Shown here: piece by piece, positions 31,997 through 46,200 of the stretch
Numbering within the stretch: the stretch's first letter is position 1
Layout: each line of letters starts with the position of its first letter
Program-made: the position numbers and the translations under genes
The notes under the pieces: generated by a model
What the model saw: the letters and a program-made list of their open reading frames with translations, nothing else
The model's database searches: none
Told to the model about the DNA's origin: nothing
Assembly: GCA_016987375.1 (NCBI GenBank)
Contig: PJRA01000508.1
Location: 1,361,598 to 1,425,597, forward strand
Direction of reading: 5' to 3'
Origin: Brachionus koreanus
Lineage: Eukaryota > Rotifera > Eurotatoria > Ploima > Brachionidae
DNA: 64,000 nt

Positions 31997-34900
31997 ATGG
32001 CTGAACACAGGTAAGAAATGAATTTATTTTAGTGTTTTTCCTCAACAAAAAAATCAATTAATTCAACTTTTCAATGTCGGTCAGTGCCCCAAGAAAATCT
32101 AAATTAGCAAAAAAAACAGATCGCTCGTCCAAATTGGGTGATAAACCAAACATACTGCCTGGAGATTTAGTTGATGAAAAATTATTAAATGAGCCTTATC
32201 AATGTACAGGTCGACTTGCTGATGACATTCAGATATTATGCAAGCAAAATCAGCTGAATAATTTTCCCCCTATTTTACATCGACCGAAGAGATTGCCATC
32301 ACCTGTGCTACAAGAAAATAAAATTGAACGACCTCGGAAAAAAAATTTTTCGAATTTAGATACATTGTCGGTTAACCAGTCTGAAAATCTAAATTCAAAC
32401 TTATCAGCTGACAACAAACAAAAGTCAAACAGCACAGTTATTGAACAAGATGAAAATAAAGATCCAGGTTATTTAATTTCAGCTTAAGTATGAAGTATTT
32501 GATCTGATTTTTTTTAGAAGAACCTTTGCCAAAGACTTTTATTCTGGTCAAGGATCGTTTTGAATATTTTAAGCCTAAGATACATATTGAATTAGAAAAT
32601 CAGGATAAAAGTGACACTGTTACTGAATTTTATATCAAAGGGTGGAAAATAGAACCAGCTATCATGAAAATTTTACATCAAGCTCTTCCAAAGGCAGAAA
32701 AATTAACTTACATCAAGTAAGATTTTAAGCTTCATTTTTAATTAAATTAAAATGTATTTTATTTTTGTTAAAATCTTTGTTCTAATATTCATTTTGCCTC
32801 TAATTTTGACATGTGTGACATGTTCCATAAACAAATTAAAAATTTTTTTTTTTTTAAATAAAAATTTTAATTAAAAAATTAAATTTCAATACTAAAAAAA
32901 TCATATTTTAAGAAAAGCGTTTTTTTAATTTTTAATTTTGTTTCATTACTTATAACATTAAATTAAACGATAATTAAGGACCTATATAATATTACTTTTC
33001 AAGTTTATGGTACTGTGGCTTTACGGAGGAAACATTTGATAGCCTTACTGAAATTTTACCCAATTGTAAAAATTTAAAGTAAGTTAAAAATAATTTCAAT
33101 TTTTTTTTTCGTTATTAAATTTAAAAGCATTGAAATCAAGACAAAAAAAATTTTAAAAATTGAAACCACTAAGAATATTTATTATTTTTCGACCTATTTT
33201 GTTCTTTTAAATTATATATGTTTGGAATTTCTTCTAAAAAAGGCATAGTTTATTCAAATTTTAAATTGAGTTTTTTAGAAATAAGTAGAAATTTATAGGC
33301 TAAAGGAAGAATGAAGCCTAACAGATTATCGAAAATCGAAATTTCGTTTTGAAATTTGGTTTTGGTATAATAAATAATTTTTTGATTCTATTTTTAAGCA
33401 ATATTGTTTCAATTTAGTTAATTTGTTTCCGTTAAATACAAAATGAACATGTTTTAAGTATAGTAGAAACTTTTTATTAATTTTGTAATTTTTAATTTTG
33501 TAAAAATAATCCTAACTTCAGTATTTTTGTTTTTCAAATAATAGTTTATGTATACGCTATTAAATTAATTTTAAATTAATAAAATGAAAAATTTTATTTA
33601 GCTTTTTGATTTAAACGAAAAAAAGAAATTAGTTTGCTTTTTTTTAATTTTTATGATGGATATTTTAAACTTTTTAAACGAATAAAGCTTTGTACAATAA
33701 AAAATGATTTAGATTAGCTTATTTTTTCTGATATTGGTAACTGTCAATTAATTTTTTTATATTTAATGCTTACAATAAAATTTTTTGTTTTTTATTTAAT
33801 TTTAAAAATAAACTTTTGGTATTTTGCTTTTTTAAGTGAAATTTAACAATTTTTTTAAAATTTATTTTGTAGTTATTTTCAATAAACTGTTTTGATTTAA
33901 AAAAAAATTTAATCAAAAGAATATTCTACTGTACAAATTAAAACTAACATGTAGGCCTTTTGTTCTACTCATTCTCTCTTCCAAAACAAACATTAGAGAA
34001 AGAAAATATATGTTTAGGCAGTAGAAACAAGGAAGAAGAGAGGAATAAAAGCGTACAAGTTTTAAATTTTACTATAAAAACTTCAATGCTTTTAAAAGAG
34101 TTTAACTAAAACCTTATTATTTTAGTGAATAAAATTTTAAAAAGAGCTTTTAAATTTATTCATTTAGAAATGTGTCCCTTGATGGTAATAAATTGATTGA
34201 TGAAAACTTTGACAAGCTGATTAAACCAAATTCATTGTAAGTTTTACTGTTTAATTATTTGCTGACTTAAAATCTAATATTTTAAGCTATTTTTTTATTT
34301 AAAAACGTAAGAGTTTGTAAATTTTATCTCACGTTAATACATTTCAGAACTGTATCGATTAGAGTGATGCAAATACTAATCAACATCACTATTCAATATT
34401 TGTATTAATTTAACTTTTTTTTTTAAGAATTCAACATCTGTCATTACGAAATTGTCAGATATCAGACATAGGAGCTGAAAAAATAGGAAACGAACTTGGA
34501 AATATTCGGACTCAAAATACAAAATTACTTAGTCTGAATTTGAGTGGAAATTATATAACCGATAATGGGGCTATTGAAATAGCAAGAGTGAGTAAATATT
34601 ATTTGGTTTAAGTAAAAAAAATTCAATTTGATCAAAGGGCTTAAGAACGAATAGGACTCTTTTAGTTCTAAACCTTTCAGGCAATCAAATTGGTGATTTG
34701 GGAGCTTGCCAACTAGCAGAAGTATTTTTTTTGCTTAAGATACATTTAGAGTGATTTGTTTAACGCTTTTAGACTTTATCACGCTTTAAAATGACTCATG
34801 AAGAAATAGTTCGCAGAAGAACCATGAGAAGAGAACGTCTTTTGAGAGATGTAATCAAATTTTTAATAAATCAATAATAATTTTTTTAAATCAATCTGTT

Positions 34901-36039
34901 TTATTAATTTATTTAAATTACTAAGTTATCACCTCATTCACGTAGAACAGTAAACACGAGTGAAAGACCAATGAGTATAGCTCATAAATCACCCAAAGAT
35001 ACAGCTCGTTCTAAAAAAGAAGGATCAAATTTGCATCGAGATCGATCAAAAAGCAAAGTTATTAGTTTAATTTTATATGATGATAAATTAAATTAATTCA
35101 TTAATTTATTTTTTTTTTTTTTTGTCTAGGATATTCAATCAGGAGTGGTAGAAAAGTTGGGAAATGTAAAAACCAAAGGAGGCTCACATAAAGAATCAGT
35201 TTCTGGAGGTGGAGTTCAAAAAAAAGAGAAATCCAAAGAAGTCACAATTAATAGTAAACAGTTAAAATAAATGGATTAAAAATAGTTTAAAATGTTAAGA
35301 AGATGCACAGACTACAGAAAAAACTTCAAACAAGGTGGTGAAAAATAAGGGATCCAAATTAAAAAATAAAGATTCGGATGTCGAATCTGTAGGTTTAAAA
35401 AATGATTTGAATATTCAAATTATAAATTTTGGTATTAAGTTACTAATGAAAGATGGATTGCTTAGATCTATCAGCAAACTCTCAAATGTACAATCGGTAA
35501 GAAATTAATAAAGAGTAAAAAAAAAATTTTACATAAATATTTAGAATATTACAAATGAAAGCGATCCTTTGATGGAAGAAACCGAAGGAATTGATGGTGA
35601 TCTTTTTTTGATAGGAAACCGTACTTTGTTATCACTAAATCTATCAAGTATTTGAGAGGAAAAAAATAAATAGAAAATCTTTTAATTTTTTTTAAAGGAA
35701 ATAAAATATCCTTAATTGGTATCAAAGAGTTTTTGTCTTGCGTGCAACTTCAAATTTCAATGGTTCTTTTTAACAGAATGACTTCGTGCACAGGCCTTTT
35801 GAAATTAAATTTAGCTGTAAGTTTAAAAAACCACGATTTTAAAAGTAAATTTTTAAAAAATTTAGAAAAATGATTTTTCGATGACCGATGAAATTTACAT
35901 CCAATTGATGGATTTAATGAAAACACGAGATCCTATTGCAAATAAAACATTGGAAAGTTTGGCAGATAGGGATACTAATTCAGTTATTAGCAAAGACGGA
36001 AGAGATACTGTGAGAACAAAATCAAGTAGAAAAAATTAA
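31997..36039 (+). CDS. LRRC71: LRRC71 homologue (leucine-rich repeat protein), 619 aa
   Basis: Fifteen exons: 31997-32010, 32085-32467, 32518-32716, 33004-33078, 34168-34236, 34428-34587, 34638-34721, 34773-34850, 34926-35057, 35130-35253, 35300-35388, 35440-35496, 35545-35647, 35698-35816, 35866-36039, total 1860 nt. The N-terminal block has EPYQCTGRLADDIQILC and YFKPKIHIELE. LRRs follow, each on its own exon: LWYCGFTEETF, VSLDGNKLIDENF, HLSLRNCQISDIGAEKI, LNLSGNYITDNGAI, LNLSGNQIGDLGACQLAE. Then come MTHEEIVRRRTMRRERLL, a charged Lys/Ser linker, and a second LRR block (LLSLNLSRNKISLIGIKEFL, LLKLNLAKNDFSM). This order matches vertebrate LRRC71. Intron 4 is 1089 bp and intron 3 is 287 bp; many others are about 50 bp. 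An in-frame ATG at 32074 lies just before the intron-1 acceptor and could start a form lacking exon 1. Vertebrate LRRC71 is little characterised; a ciliary role is plausible but unproven. Confidence 0.88.
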
Positions 36040-38090
36040 CAAATTTTTTTTCAAATTAAGTTGTTTATTTCTAATAAAATTTGTTATTATTTTATTTTTT
36101 TTTTGTTTGATTTCAAATCAAAATTAAAATAAAAGTATATTCGATCATGGAAAATTAAAATTTCTAAACTTTAATAAAATTATAAAAAATTTTTTATGTT
36201 TAAAATTTAAGATTAATTTAAAATTTTAAAAATATAAACATTATTTATTTAAGATTAAATTTTTTTTTTCAGTAATATGAAATATTTTCGTTTATTTTTT
36301 CGGTTTTTTGCAAGAGCTAATTGAAAGATTTATAAGTCATTGCCTTGATGAGAAGACCAGTCACTTAAAATCACATAAAATTTTGAAAAAAATGCGAATT
36401 GTTTCGCTTTCCGGGCTACACGAATTTTTTTTAAGAAAAAAAGTGCATTAAAATTTTTTTAATGCTATAATAAGTTAAAATAAGAATAAGTTTTTTTGAT
36501 TTATTTGGAGAAGTATTAAATTTTATGAGCTAATTTTAAAAATAACAAATCAAAAAAATCTTTATCTTTTTATTTTAAAATTATTATTCTATCACTTAAA
36601 TTTGAAGCATAAAATTTAAAATATAATATTTTATTCTTTTTTGGTCTTCCTTTTTTATTGCTGCTTTATATATTTTTCATCAAGCATTGACAAATTGAGT
36701 ATGTTGTCATAATTTTTACACTGTTTTTTGTCAATTCATCTATATTGATTTTTGAAGTGATAAAGTAATATCAAGAATCAAACTAATTAAGGTTAATAAC
36801 TTTTTTTGCCAGAATATTCCATTGATGATCAATTTTAAATTCTTGTAATTTTATATAGGGTTTTCTCTAAATATTTTTAAATGATTAAGTTTTCTTTATC
36901 TAATAAATTGATCAGTATTTTAATCTTTAAAATATTGCAAGAACTGTCCATCATCATCATCCATTTAAAAAATTAGATAAATTAGATTTTAGTTAACGTT
37001 TTATATTTTATTTACTTTAATAATTAAACAAAATTAATCCAATATTTTGATATAATTAAAGTGATTAGCTCTTTAAGTAATGTAAAATTTAATTATGTAT
37101 TTTTATTAGTTAGAATCATTATTATATCCGAATCTCTTGTAATTTTAATTTTTTTTTAAACAAATTTAACTTTTAAGTCTTTTTTGATTACTGGATTTTT
37201 GTATTATTTTAAAAAAGAGACAAAAATTTTCAACAATCAACTTGTCTAAATTTATTTTTTTAATTAAATTTTGCGAGCAAAAACATTTGCCTTGCATTAA
37301 ACTTATTAGTATTACACTTTTTATCAAATTAATCAATAAAATTGAGTTTTAACTTAAACAATAGTGCAAAGTAAAGTAAAAAAAAAACTATAAAAAATAA
37401 TAAATGAAATCAAAAATTTGAATTATCCTAATCAAAATTAGTTAATATTTTTTAACAATTTTTAAATATTATATTTTATCATTAAAAATTTTCCATTGCT
37501 TTCATTTTATCAAACATTTTGTATCTATAAAAAATTATATATTCGATTTTAAAAATAATTTATTGTAAATTTAGTTAGAACAATTCATAATGAATCTGCA
37601 GCTTTTTATTTGTTCGTAGCTTAAGTTATGCATTTGTAAGCTACTGTGGTACTTTCTGTAATAGCAAAATTTGCTTAAATCATAAAATTTTTCGATATTT
37701 GATTAGCTCAATTATTCTACAATAAACTTGGAAAAATATAATTTTTTCTGATATTTAAAAAAGAAAGATTGAGCTAATCGAATTAATAAAAAATACATAA
37801 AATATTTCAGAGAGAAAAATTTTTTTAACAATTAAGATTTATTTATAAATAAAATTCTTATAAACATGAGTATAACGTAAAGCCTTCCATTAAATCCCAT
37901 GATTTAAACAATATCATACCAAAAATAAATGGTATTTAATGTTCTGAAAAATAAAATATACAGATAAAGGCTAAAATTTTTAAAATAAATGCTTCTTAGT
38001 ATTAGATTAGCTTGTGTGGCTTTGTTAACAAAATAACCTGAGAAAAAATTTTAAAAAAAAGTAACAAAAACATTTTTCTAATCTAAAGCT
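36040..38090. other. Intergenic between convergent genes, no gene seen
   Basis: About 2 kb of AT-rich sequence between the ends of LRRC71 and neuroglian. No frame, repeat or RNA gene was recognised. Confidence 0.5.
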
Positions 38091-41000
38091 TTAAACAAAA
38101 CTAGTGTATGGTTTGGAACTGCCTGGATTCTCGGATTCATTTTGATTTTGACCCTGATTGTATTGTACAACATATGTTTGAATTCGATCTCTTCCATACA
38201 ACCCAATAAATGATCCATCTTCGTTGAATTTTCCATTTTCACCATTTCCATATTCTGCCATACTATCATCTTCATCGTGATATTGCTTCTCGTCAAAGTA
38301 CATATTTGATGGCCCAGTTACCAAGTTTTGATTAGCCATTCCACCATCGCCGGGTCTATTAAAGATAATCAAATAAAATCTTAAAAATTTCCTGAACAAA
38401 ATTACCCTTTCTCGTATTCATCAAAACCTTGGCTTTCTGATGCAAGCATTTGATTTTGAAATGGTTCTTTTTCCTGTACCGAATATTTTCCGCCTCTCTC
38501 ACGAACCAATATGCATACATTGATCAATATTATAATAAGCAAAATTACTGAGACCATCATTCCGATAAACCATGGTTCGGTGGCAACATTTTTTGATGTA
38601 CGTGCTAAAATTGAATTTTAGAAAAATTAAATTTTTTTTTCAAAACTCAAACCAAGAGTCTCATTTGTCGAATTTAAAACTAAGCTAGTGAAATTTGAAC
38701 TCATTTTATCAATAGGAATAAATTTTTCGTTCAATCTATTTGTATATCTTTTTCTTGTTTTCTTACAAATAAGCTAACATAATTAACTTTTGAGTTGAAA
38801 TATTTGGTTTTTATTTTTCACGAAAATTTCAACTATTTTCTGATTTGTTATTTAGTAATTTATATTCAAACAAATCAGCTAGGAGAGCTCTCAATTATTC
38901 AGCAAACATATCTTATTAATAATATATGGAGTATTCTTTTGGGTTGAGCTATTAAACTATAAATGAAATGATGGATTACCTTTTCCGGCTGTCTTTAAGA
39001 CTTCAACATTTGATTCAGTCTCTAGACTATTGTGCTCAGTGCCTGTAGTTGCCACGAGAACAACGCTGTATCGAGTTCCACTTTCCAAATCAGTGAGGGA
39101 CAAGAAATTGTCTGTGGTAAGAGCAGTTCGAAGCCATGGTGCAGCAACGTCATCAGTCTTTTTGTATTTAACATAAAACAGACTGGCTGCATTTACTTGG
39201 TTATTGGTTGACCATGTAAGATTGAAGCCGTCTTCAAATGTTGAAATCACTTGGAAGTTTGTCTGGGATGGCTCTACAGAATTTTTAAATTAGCTTTTTT
39301 TTCTCTTTTCTTCTAAATAAATATTTACTCTCAGCAGATGAAGTAATCACTTCAACAAAATTTGGGTCAATTGAAACGCCCTTGGCCGTTTTTGCCAAAA
39401 CTGTAAACCTATATTTTTGATTTGGCAGAAGACCAGTCACTATTCTATTCAATTCATATCTGCTTTTGATTACTATTGGTGGCTGGACCAAGCCAGGTGG
39501 CTCTGCAGTACTAAATAATAAATAAACAAATAAATACTTTAACTCTTTTAAATCAGAGTTTACTTTGAAATTTCTTGGAACAAAATTTCGTATCCAATTA
39601 TTATGCCATTTGGTTCTTCGGGTTCTTCCCAATTCAATTTTACACCCGATGATCCAAATGGTATTCCTTGCAAATTAACCACTGGACCTGGGACACCTTC
39701 CATTGTCATTATAGAAATCTATTTTTTTTAAATGATCTAGTTTATTAATTTCATAATTAAATCAGATTAATCTTACCGGTGCAGAAAATTCGCCTTGATA
39801 GCGATCATTTAATGCCGCTATTTGTAAGCGAACTGTAGAAAATGGAGGTAAATTATCAATTATTGTTTCGCTCACATTTCCTTCAACTTTGTGAGTTTTC
39901 ATTTCACTCTGTCCATTTATATTTCCACTAACTTTAAAGAATTGAATCTAGAAAATTTTTTTTTTATTTATTTGAAAAAAAACAAGCTTTGTTTTTAAAT
40001 TACGAGAAATCCTGCTAAACGTCCTTTCATGCCATTATTGGGATCGCTTGCCTGTTCAATCGTGATCGGATCCCATTTAAATTTTGCAGTTCGATGATCA
40101 TATGTTTCTTCCATTGCAAAATTTTGAGGAATTATGACTGGTTCTGAACAAAATAAATCATAAAAATCTATTATAAATAATATTTGAATTTATTTACTGT
40201 CTTCTCCACTAAAACCATGATGTAAAGTGGCTATTTCTGTTGCCTCGCCACTCACACCATCACCGGCTTGTTGATTATAAGCCTTTACATAGAATTCATA
40301 TTCTGTATAAGTAGGCGTGTCGCTAATAACAACATAATTTTGATCAGCAGGAACTTTAATTCTGGTCCATTCGTGAATTCGTTGATTAAATGGTTCGTTT
40401 TCTTTACGAGCTTGTCTGTATTCAACTTGATACCAAAATAGAGGTGCATTCCAATCTATTTTTGGCATTAACTTAAATTTATTTAATTATTTATCTTTGA
40501 ATTAAAGCATAGAAATTTATCTTACATTCCAAGTGATTATCATATTATCTGATTGATTTCCAAAAGCTCGCACGCCAAGTGGATGTCGAGCTGGTCTACA
40601 TGGGTTTGTGTAACAGGATGTAGTTGCAATTTCACTAGGGTCAGAATCGCCCAGTCGGTTTACAGCTTTAATCCGAAAAGTATAATTGGCCCAACATGAA
40701 AGTGAAAATGTCAAATCGCTTTGAGTTCCAGGAATCTTTTCAGTCTCGAAGTCTTAAACAAAAACTTTAAATTCATCTTTTTATTTTTAAATTTAAATAA
40801 TTACGCTCAAATCTTCGAACAAGAGTGAGCCGAGTAATTTCATCATCAGTTGAATTCTCAACAGATGCACTAACTTCCTTTTGGCCTTTTACTATAACAT
40901 CAAACCATTCAGTACTCGCAAAAGAAGTATTATATTGAAGAATATAGTGTAAAATCTTGGCATTGTTTTCTCCACCTGACGACCAGTCGATTTTAACTTT

Positions 41001-43238
41001 GGGTTCTATTCCATTCTTGCTGGAGCCACTAGTGCACATGACAGAATCTATTCTGGGTCTATTAGGTCTATCTTGAACAACCAAAGTAGCATCGGCTCGT
41101 ACTTCATCTACTTCAGTACGCGCTACACAAGTATAGGTTCCACCATCTTCAAATTGAAGATCTGTTATTTTCAATGTATCTTGGTCCCATGAATCCTTAA
41201 TGAATCGACCTAAAATGAGATGAAATAAGACAAAATAAAAAACACTGTGATAAATTTTATTAGAATTTTCTTCAAATATGGCCATATATCTATCTATATA
41301 TCTATCTTTCCAATTAATTGAACTTAGAGAATTTTTGATTTTAATTATTAGTTTAATTAGAAACAGGCTTTTAAAAATCAAGTTATACTATATTATTTTT
41401 GTGTTTATTTTGTTAATATTTAGAAAAATAAAAACCTGTATAGGAAATGGGGTGTCCATCTTTTAGCCAATCAATTAAATGAGTCAATCCAATGTCTGCC
41501 TTGGCAGTGCATCTAAAAATAACAAAAGAGCCAACTTTCATTTCTTGATTGTTTGGCTTAGTTTGAAGAACTGTTTTTTGCTTAACACTTAGCATTCCTT
41601 TAGCCGAAACTGTTCCATATTTGTTAGTAGCAATGCATTCGTAAATTCCACTATCTGCCACAGTTGAACTACTCAAAAACAAAGTTCCATCTGGTCGTAT
41701 TGAAAATCTTCCTCCTGTAATCAACTGATTATTTCTTTTCCAAAATATTTGTGGTCTAGGAGCACCAAATGTTACACATTTTATTTCGACAGACTCGCCC
41801 TCCACAACTTTTGTTTCATTGTCTGGTGGTTCTTGAATTTCTGGAGGCTCAGAAAGAACATTTAGATAAAAATTAGACCATGCATAACCATGTTTGTTTG
41901 TCACGTTACAAGAGAACACGCAAGTGTCACTCATTTCGACATTGGTTACGTCCAAAACTTTATTATTTATTGAAATTCGCGGATTAGACTGCAAAAATTC
42001 ACTCTGAATCGGGTCTCCATTGACATACCAATCAACTTTGTTGGGCGCAGGTCGTCCATCAGCATCACATACAAAACTAACATCTTCTCCAACACCAACA
42101 TTTTCATCATCTGGTCTCTCAATCCAATACGGCTCTGATTCAATTACTACTTGAATTGAAGCCAAAGCCATGCCCAATTCTTTTGGAAAAAAAAATAAAA
42201 ATTTTTAAACAAATTCATCTTTAAATGAAAATTTTTTCTATTTTTACCATTGCTTCCTCTACATTCATAAGTTCCGGCATCTGAGAATTTAACTGATCTT
42301 ATGACTAACTCTTGGCCTTCAGAATCAGTCGAGAATCTTCCATCAGTTGGCAGCGTTCCGTCAATTTTTCGCCATAAAACTTGTGGCGTCGGTCGACCAC
42401 CAAATATACACTTAAGTCTCATTTCATGTCCAAGCAAAAAAACCCTATTTTGCTCGGATGTCCAAAGTTTAACTGGAGCTTTATTTGTAGGACTGACTTT
42501 TTCAACTTCTAAAACAGTCAATTCACCCTGATTAAGTAACAAGAGACGTCTACTGTACGCGTTGCACGCATATGGACGCTTGTCTTTTTCGTCTTCATCT
42601 TCTACATTAAGGATATAGAGCTTTCCGTAGTAATCTTGAGTTACTCTAGCAGATACTGTGATCGTTCCGAATTGATCTCTATCACTATCACCAACTACAG
42701 ACCAGTAGATGTATGGATCAGGAACGCCGGTGGGCGGCGTACAGTCTAATATGACCCAATCACCTCGTCTCGCTCGAACCACTTTGGACCGAGATGAATA
42801 AGGAAATTGAGAGAGCTCGGCCATACGTAGACGAGTAGTGAACGACAAAGCCGTCCCATACTGATTTGTAGCATTACATTGGTACCATCCTTGATCGGCT
42901 GCGGTCGGATTTGTGATTATCAATGTACCAGCATTGCTTTTCATAGCTACTCTATTGTTTTGAGCACTTGGATCGTATATACGTTTGTCTCTAGTCCATG
43001 TGTATTTTGGAGGCGGATCACCTTTGGCTACACAGGGTATTTCAATATTAATACGTGGATCGAAAATAATTTCTTTGTCGGCTTGACGAATTATTGAAGG
43101 AGGGGATGGAACTTAAAAAAACAAAAAATTGAATTATCACTAAAAATTGAATTTTTCGATAATTTTCTTACTGGTAAAAATCAAAGCAATGGGCAGAACT
43201 AATAGAGCCAAGCAATGTGACATTGTATCAAGATACAT
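38091..43238 (-). CDS. Nrg: Neuroglian / L1-family cell adhesion molecule, 1328 aa
   Basis: Type I membrane adhesion protein of neurons and epithelia. Thirteen exons on the minus strand: 43238-43172, 43111-42248, 42179-41436, 41209-40805, 40752-40526, 40471-40198, 40143-40004, 39947-39777, 39718-39564, 39510-39329, 39273-38980, 38604-38406, 38355-38091, total 3987 nt. A signal peptide (CLALLVLPIALIF) is followed by six Ig domains; Ig2 contains GVPDPYIYW and DYYGKLYILN. Five fibronectin III domains follow (starting near RPRIDSVMC, HPLGVRAFGN, PVIIPQNF, GPVVNLQGIP and QTNFQVIST). The transmembrane helix is WFIGMMVSVILLIIILINV. The tail has RGGKYSVQEKEPF and, in the ankyrin-binding position, FIGLYGRD instead of the usual FIGQY. 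The protein ends PYTSFV, a fit to a class I PDZ ligand. Domain order and length match the family. Confidence 0.96.
41284..41311. repeat. ATCT/AT-type simple repeat in a neuroglian intron
   Basis: An ATATCTATCT-type tandem lies in the 226-bp intron between the two exons that encode Ig6. It is one of the few microsatellites in the window and is probably neutral. Confidence 0.6.
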
Positions 43239-46200
43239 TTTTGATTAGGTTTATTTTTTTAGATTTGATTACATTAATCGTATTTTTTTAAGCTTCTAAA
43301 ATAAAATTTTTCTTAGTTTTTAAAGATCACTAATTAAAAAATTAATTTATAACTCAATAAATTTACGTCTTACTTGTCAATAGTTTGATTAAGTTAAATG
43401 TCTATTTAGAAAAACAAAATAAAATATTCATAAATTTTAATTTATATTTTTTTAAATGTATATATATATACATATATATATATTTATATAAATGTTAAAG
43501 TAGGTCGATCGATCGGTCGTCTATGAATATTTACCTGTATTGACCTCGAAATAAAACTTATAATTTTAGTCTTCATGCATGTATTTGACAAAATATGACC
43601 CGAATTTTACGTGCAATTTTTATGTACCGTTTAAAAATACACAGAAATAATTAGGTAGAAATTTTTTATTTAAATTAATTGAATTTCTTTTAAAAATAAA
43701 ATATTGCAGCTAAAATATTTACTTTAAATAAATAAATTTAACTAGAACAGAACATTAATACATTTAAAAACAAAAATAATGTAAAATTGGTTTATCAATT
43801 AACTCGAAGAAAAAAAACAGCTTTAATTTTAATCTATGACATCAATAATTTTAATTATCTTTTCTCATAAAAAAAAGTAAAAAACTTACAAAATTAGATT
43901 ATTTAGTTTATTTTATTTATTTTAAAATGTATCTCGAAGATATACTTTTTTCTTTTAATTTTACGATGCATTCAACTAAAATGGATAGATAACTGATCCA
44001 GTATCTCAAATTTTGGCTCATAATTGTTTAAAAATGGCATTTTAATCACATTAAAAATTAGATTATTAGGTAATCATTTGATCGGATTTGTTGAGCCTAA
44101 AAAATTGGATTATGATTTTCAAAGACCTTGAAAAATTACTTGAAGCCGTAGGCTTACGTATATGATAATTTTAAAATGAATCAATTAATATTCACTCTAT
44201 ATCTCACATGAATTGTATAATTATAAATCAAGATCAGATTTATGATAAAAAAAAATAAAAACCAAATCAAACTATTCCCAAACATTCTAATTCGAATCTG
44301 TAATTAGCTTCTCAAGTAGACTAGATAAATAATTCTTTAGCTGACTAAATAGTGCACAACAATAATATTTTAAATTAATGATTTATATATTTAAATTATC
44401 TAATTACAAATATATTAGAATTGTATGCTAAATTTAGACAAAAATTTAGAGGAAAATTATTTCGAAATTTTGTAATTATTTATTTAGACAAATTTAGTCG
44501 AGTATTTGTGCATTTCACTTGAAATTTCAATGAAAATAAATAAAAATTAAAGAATCTAATGAACGGGTCTTCTTAATGGGCTTCTTACTTCATGCTAAAA
44601 CTGCAATTTTTTTTTAGCAAATATTGATTTCCAAACACATATTGGCCATATTTGATCGATATTGTTAGGAAATAGTAAAATTAAAAAAAAAATAGTTACC
44701 ATAATGTTAAATCAATGAATATGATTATTTTAAAATGTAATTACTGAAATATTGAATTTGTGCTTCCTCAATTGAAATTTTGATTGTAAAATTAATAAAA
44801 TTGTTTACTTTGTCTTCTTCGAGACACAATCTGTTCTAGTATCTAATCATCAACAAATTAGTCTAGTCTATTTTTCCCTTTAGAAAAGCTGATATATTAA
44901 AAATGCGCTTGATTTTACCGACTTAAGAAATTAGAATAAATCTTTTTTGAGTTAAAAAACAAGAAAGAAAAAATAATTTATTTAAAAATAATATTTTTAA
45001 AACAACAACAAATATCTAAGCCTAAATTTTTGAATTAGTTTTGAATGCTTGAAGAAAACTCTGTCATCCATAATTTGAGTTAAAAAGACTTAGGAACAAA
45101 TAAATCTGCGATTAAAACAGGTCTTACCAACTGTTTCGATGGAGTATTAGACAATTGGAAATCTTTAAGTATTAATTGGGCCCCCTAGGAATTGATTTTT
45201 TAACTAAGCGATTTTTATTCAAAAAGAAAAAATTTTAAAAAATAAATTATCCAATCTAATATTGATTGAGGAAACAATTTATTTAGTTCTTAAACGTCTT
45301 GAGGGTCAATTTTTATTAGGTAGGAAAAATGCAACTAAGAAATCAAAAAATATTCAAAATCCCTTTTTATTCAAAATTTGAAAATTATTTAATTAAAAAA
45401 ACATTGATTAAGTTAAATGAGAAGAATTATTATGGAACAATTTCGATTGAGCAAACTTAATTATGAATAAATAATTGAGGCTTTTCTGTCGCTTTTAGTC
45501 GATAAAGTTGGTAAATCATGTACTTATTCACAAATTTTTAGCCGAAAACGAAAAGAATAAAGAAAACAAATCTCAATTGAAAATTTATAGCTAATGATTT
45601 CAATAGTTAGCGTAAATGATTAATTGAAGTCTTAAGAAAACTATAACTTGCATTCTTATCGACACCAGAGAATTGAGAAGTATTTAATTTTTCAAATATT
45701 TTAAATAACTGATCCCATGATCGAGTTAAATTGCTGTAGACTAAATTATTCAAGTTCAGTTACGAAAATCCGGGATGGCTTATTTAAGCCATTAGGGTAC
45801 TCTAATGTGAAATATTCGATTAAAAACATTTTAAAAAAAGCGATTCAGGAAGTTGAATTATTCTTTTCTTAGAATAAATCAGACATAAAAACAAAAAGTT
45901 AATTAAAAATAAAAAAGCAATGAAAACGAAAACTATAAATCTAAATTAAAATTCCATGATCTAAGCTCTCTTTATAATTTAGATTTCATCTAAAATTTCT
46001 TTTGATGAATTAAATACTCAGTTGAGTCGAACTATTATTCTGATCTTTATTTTTTTAATAAATGAATTTCTCTTAAATTTGTTTGAAGCAGTAAAAATTT
46101 TCAAGTGTTTGAGGACACGTATTTTTTTAATATTGTGTCAAATTTTTTCTTTTTTTTTTAATTTTTTGAAAATTTGTTTTTATTTCTTAAATTCTGATAC

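Noticed and set aside
41278..41466. 62-codon + strand frame inside neuroglian
   Set aside because: Lies over an intron and exon edge of neuroglian on the opposite strand and is partly a simple repeat.
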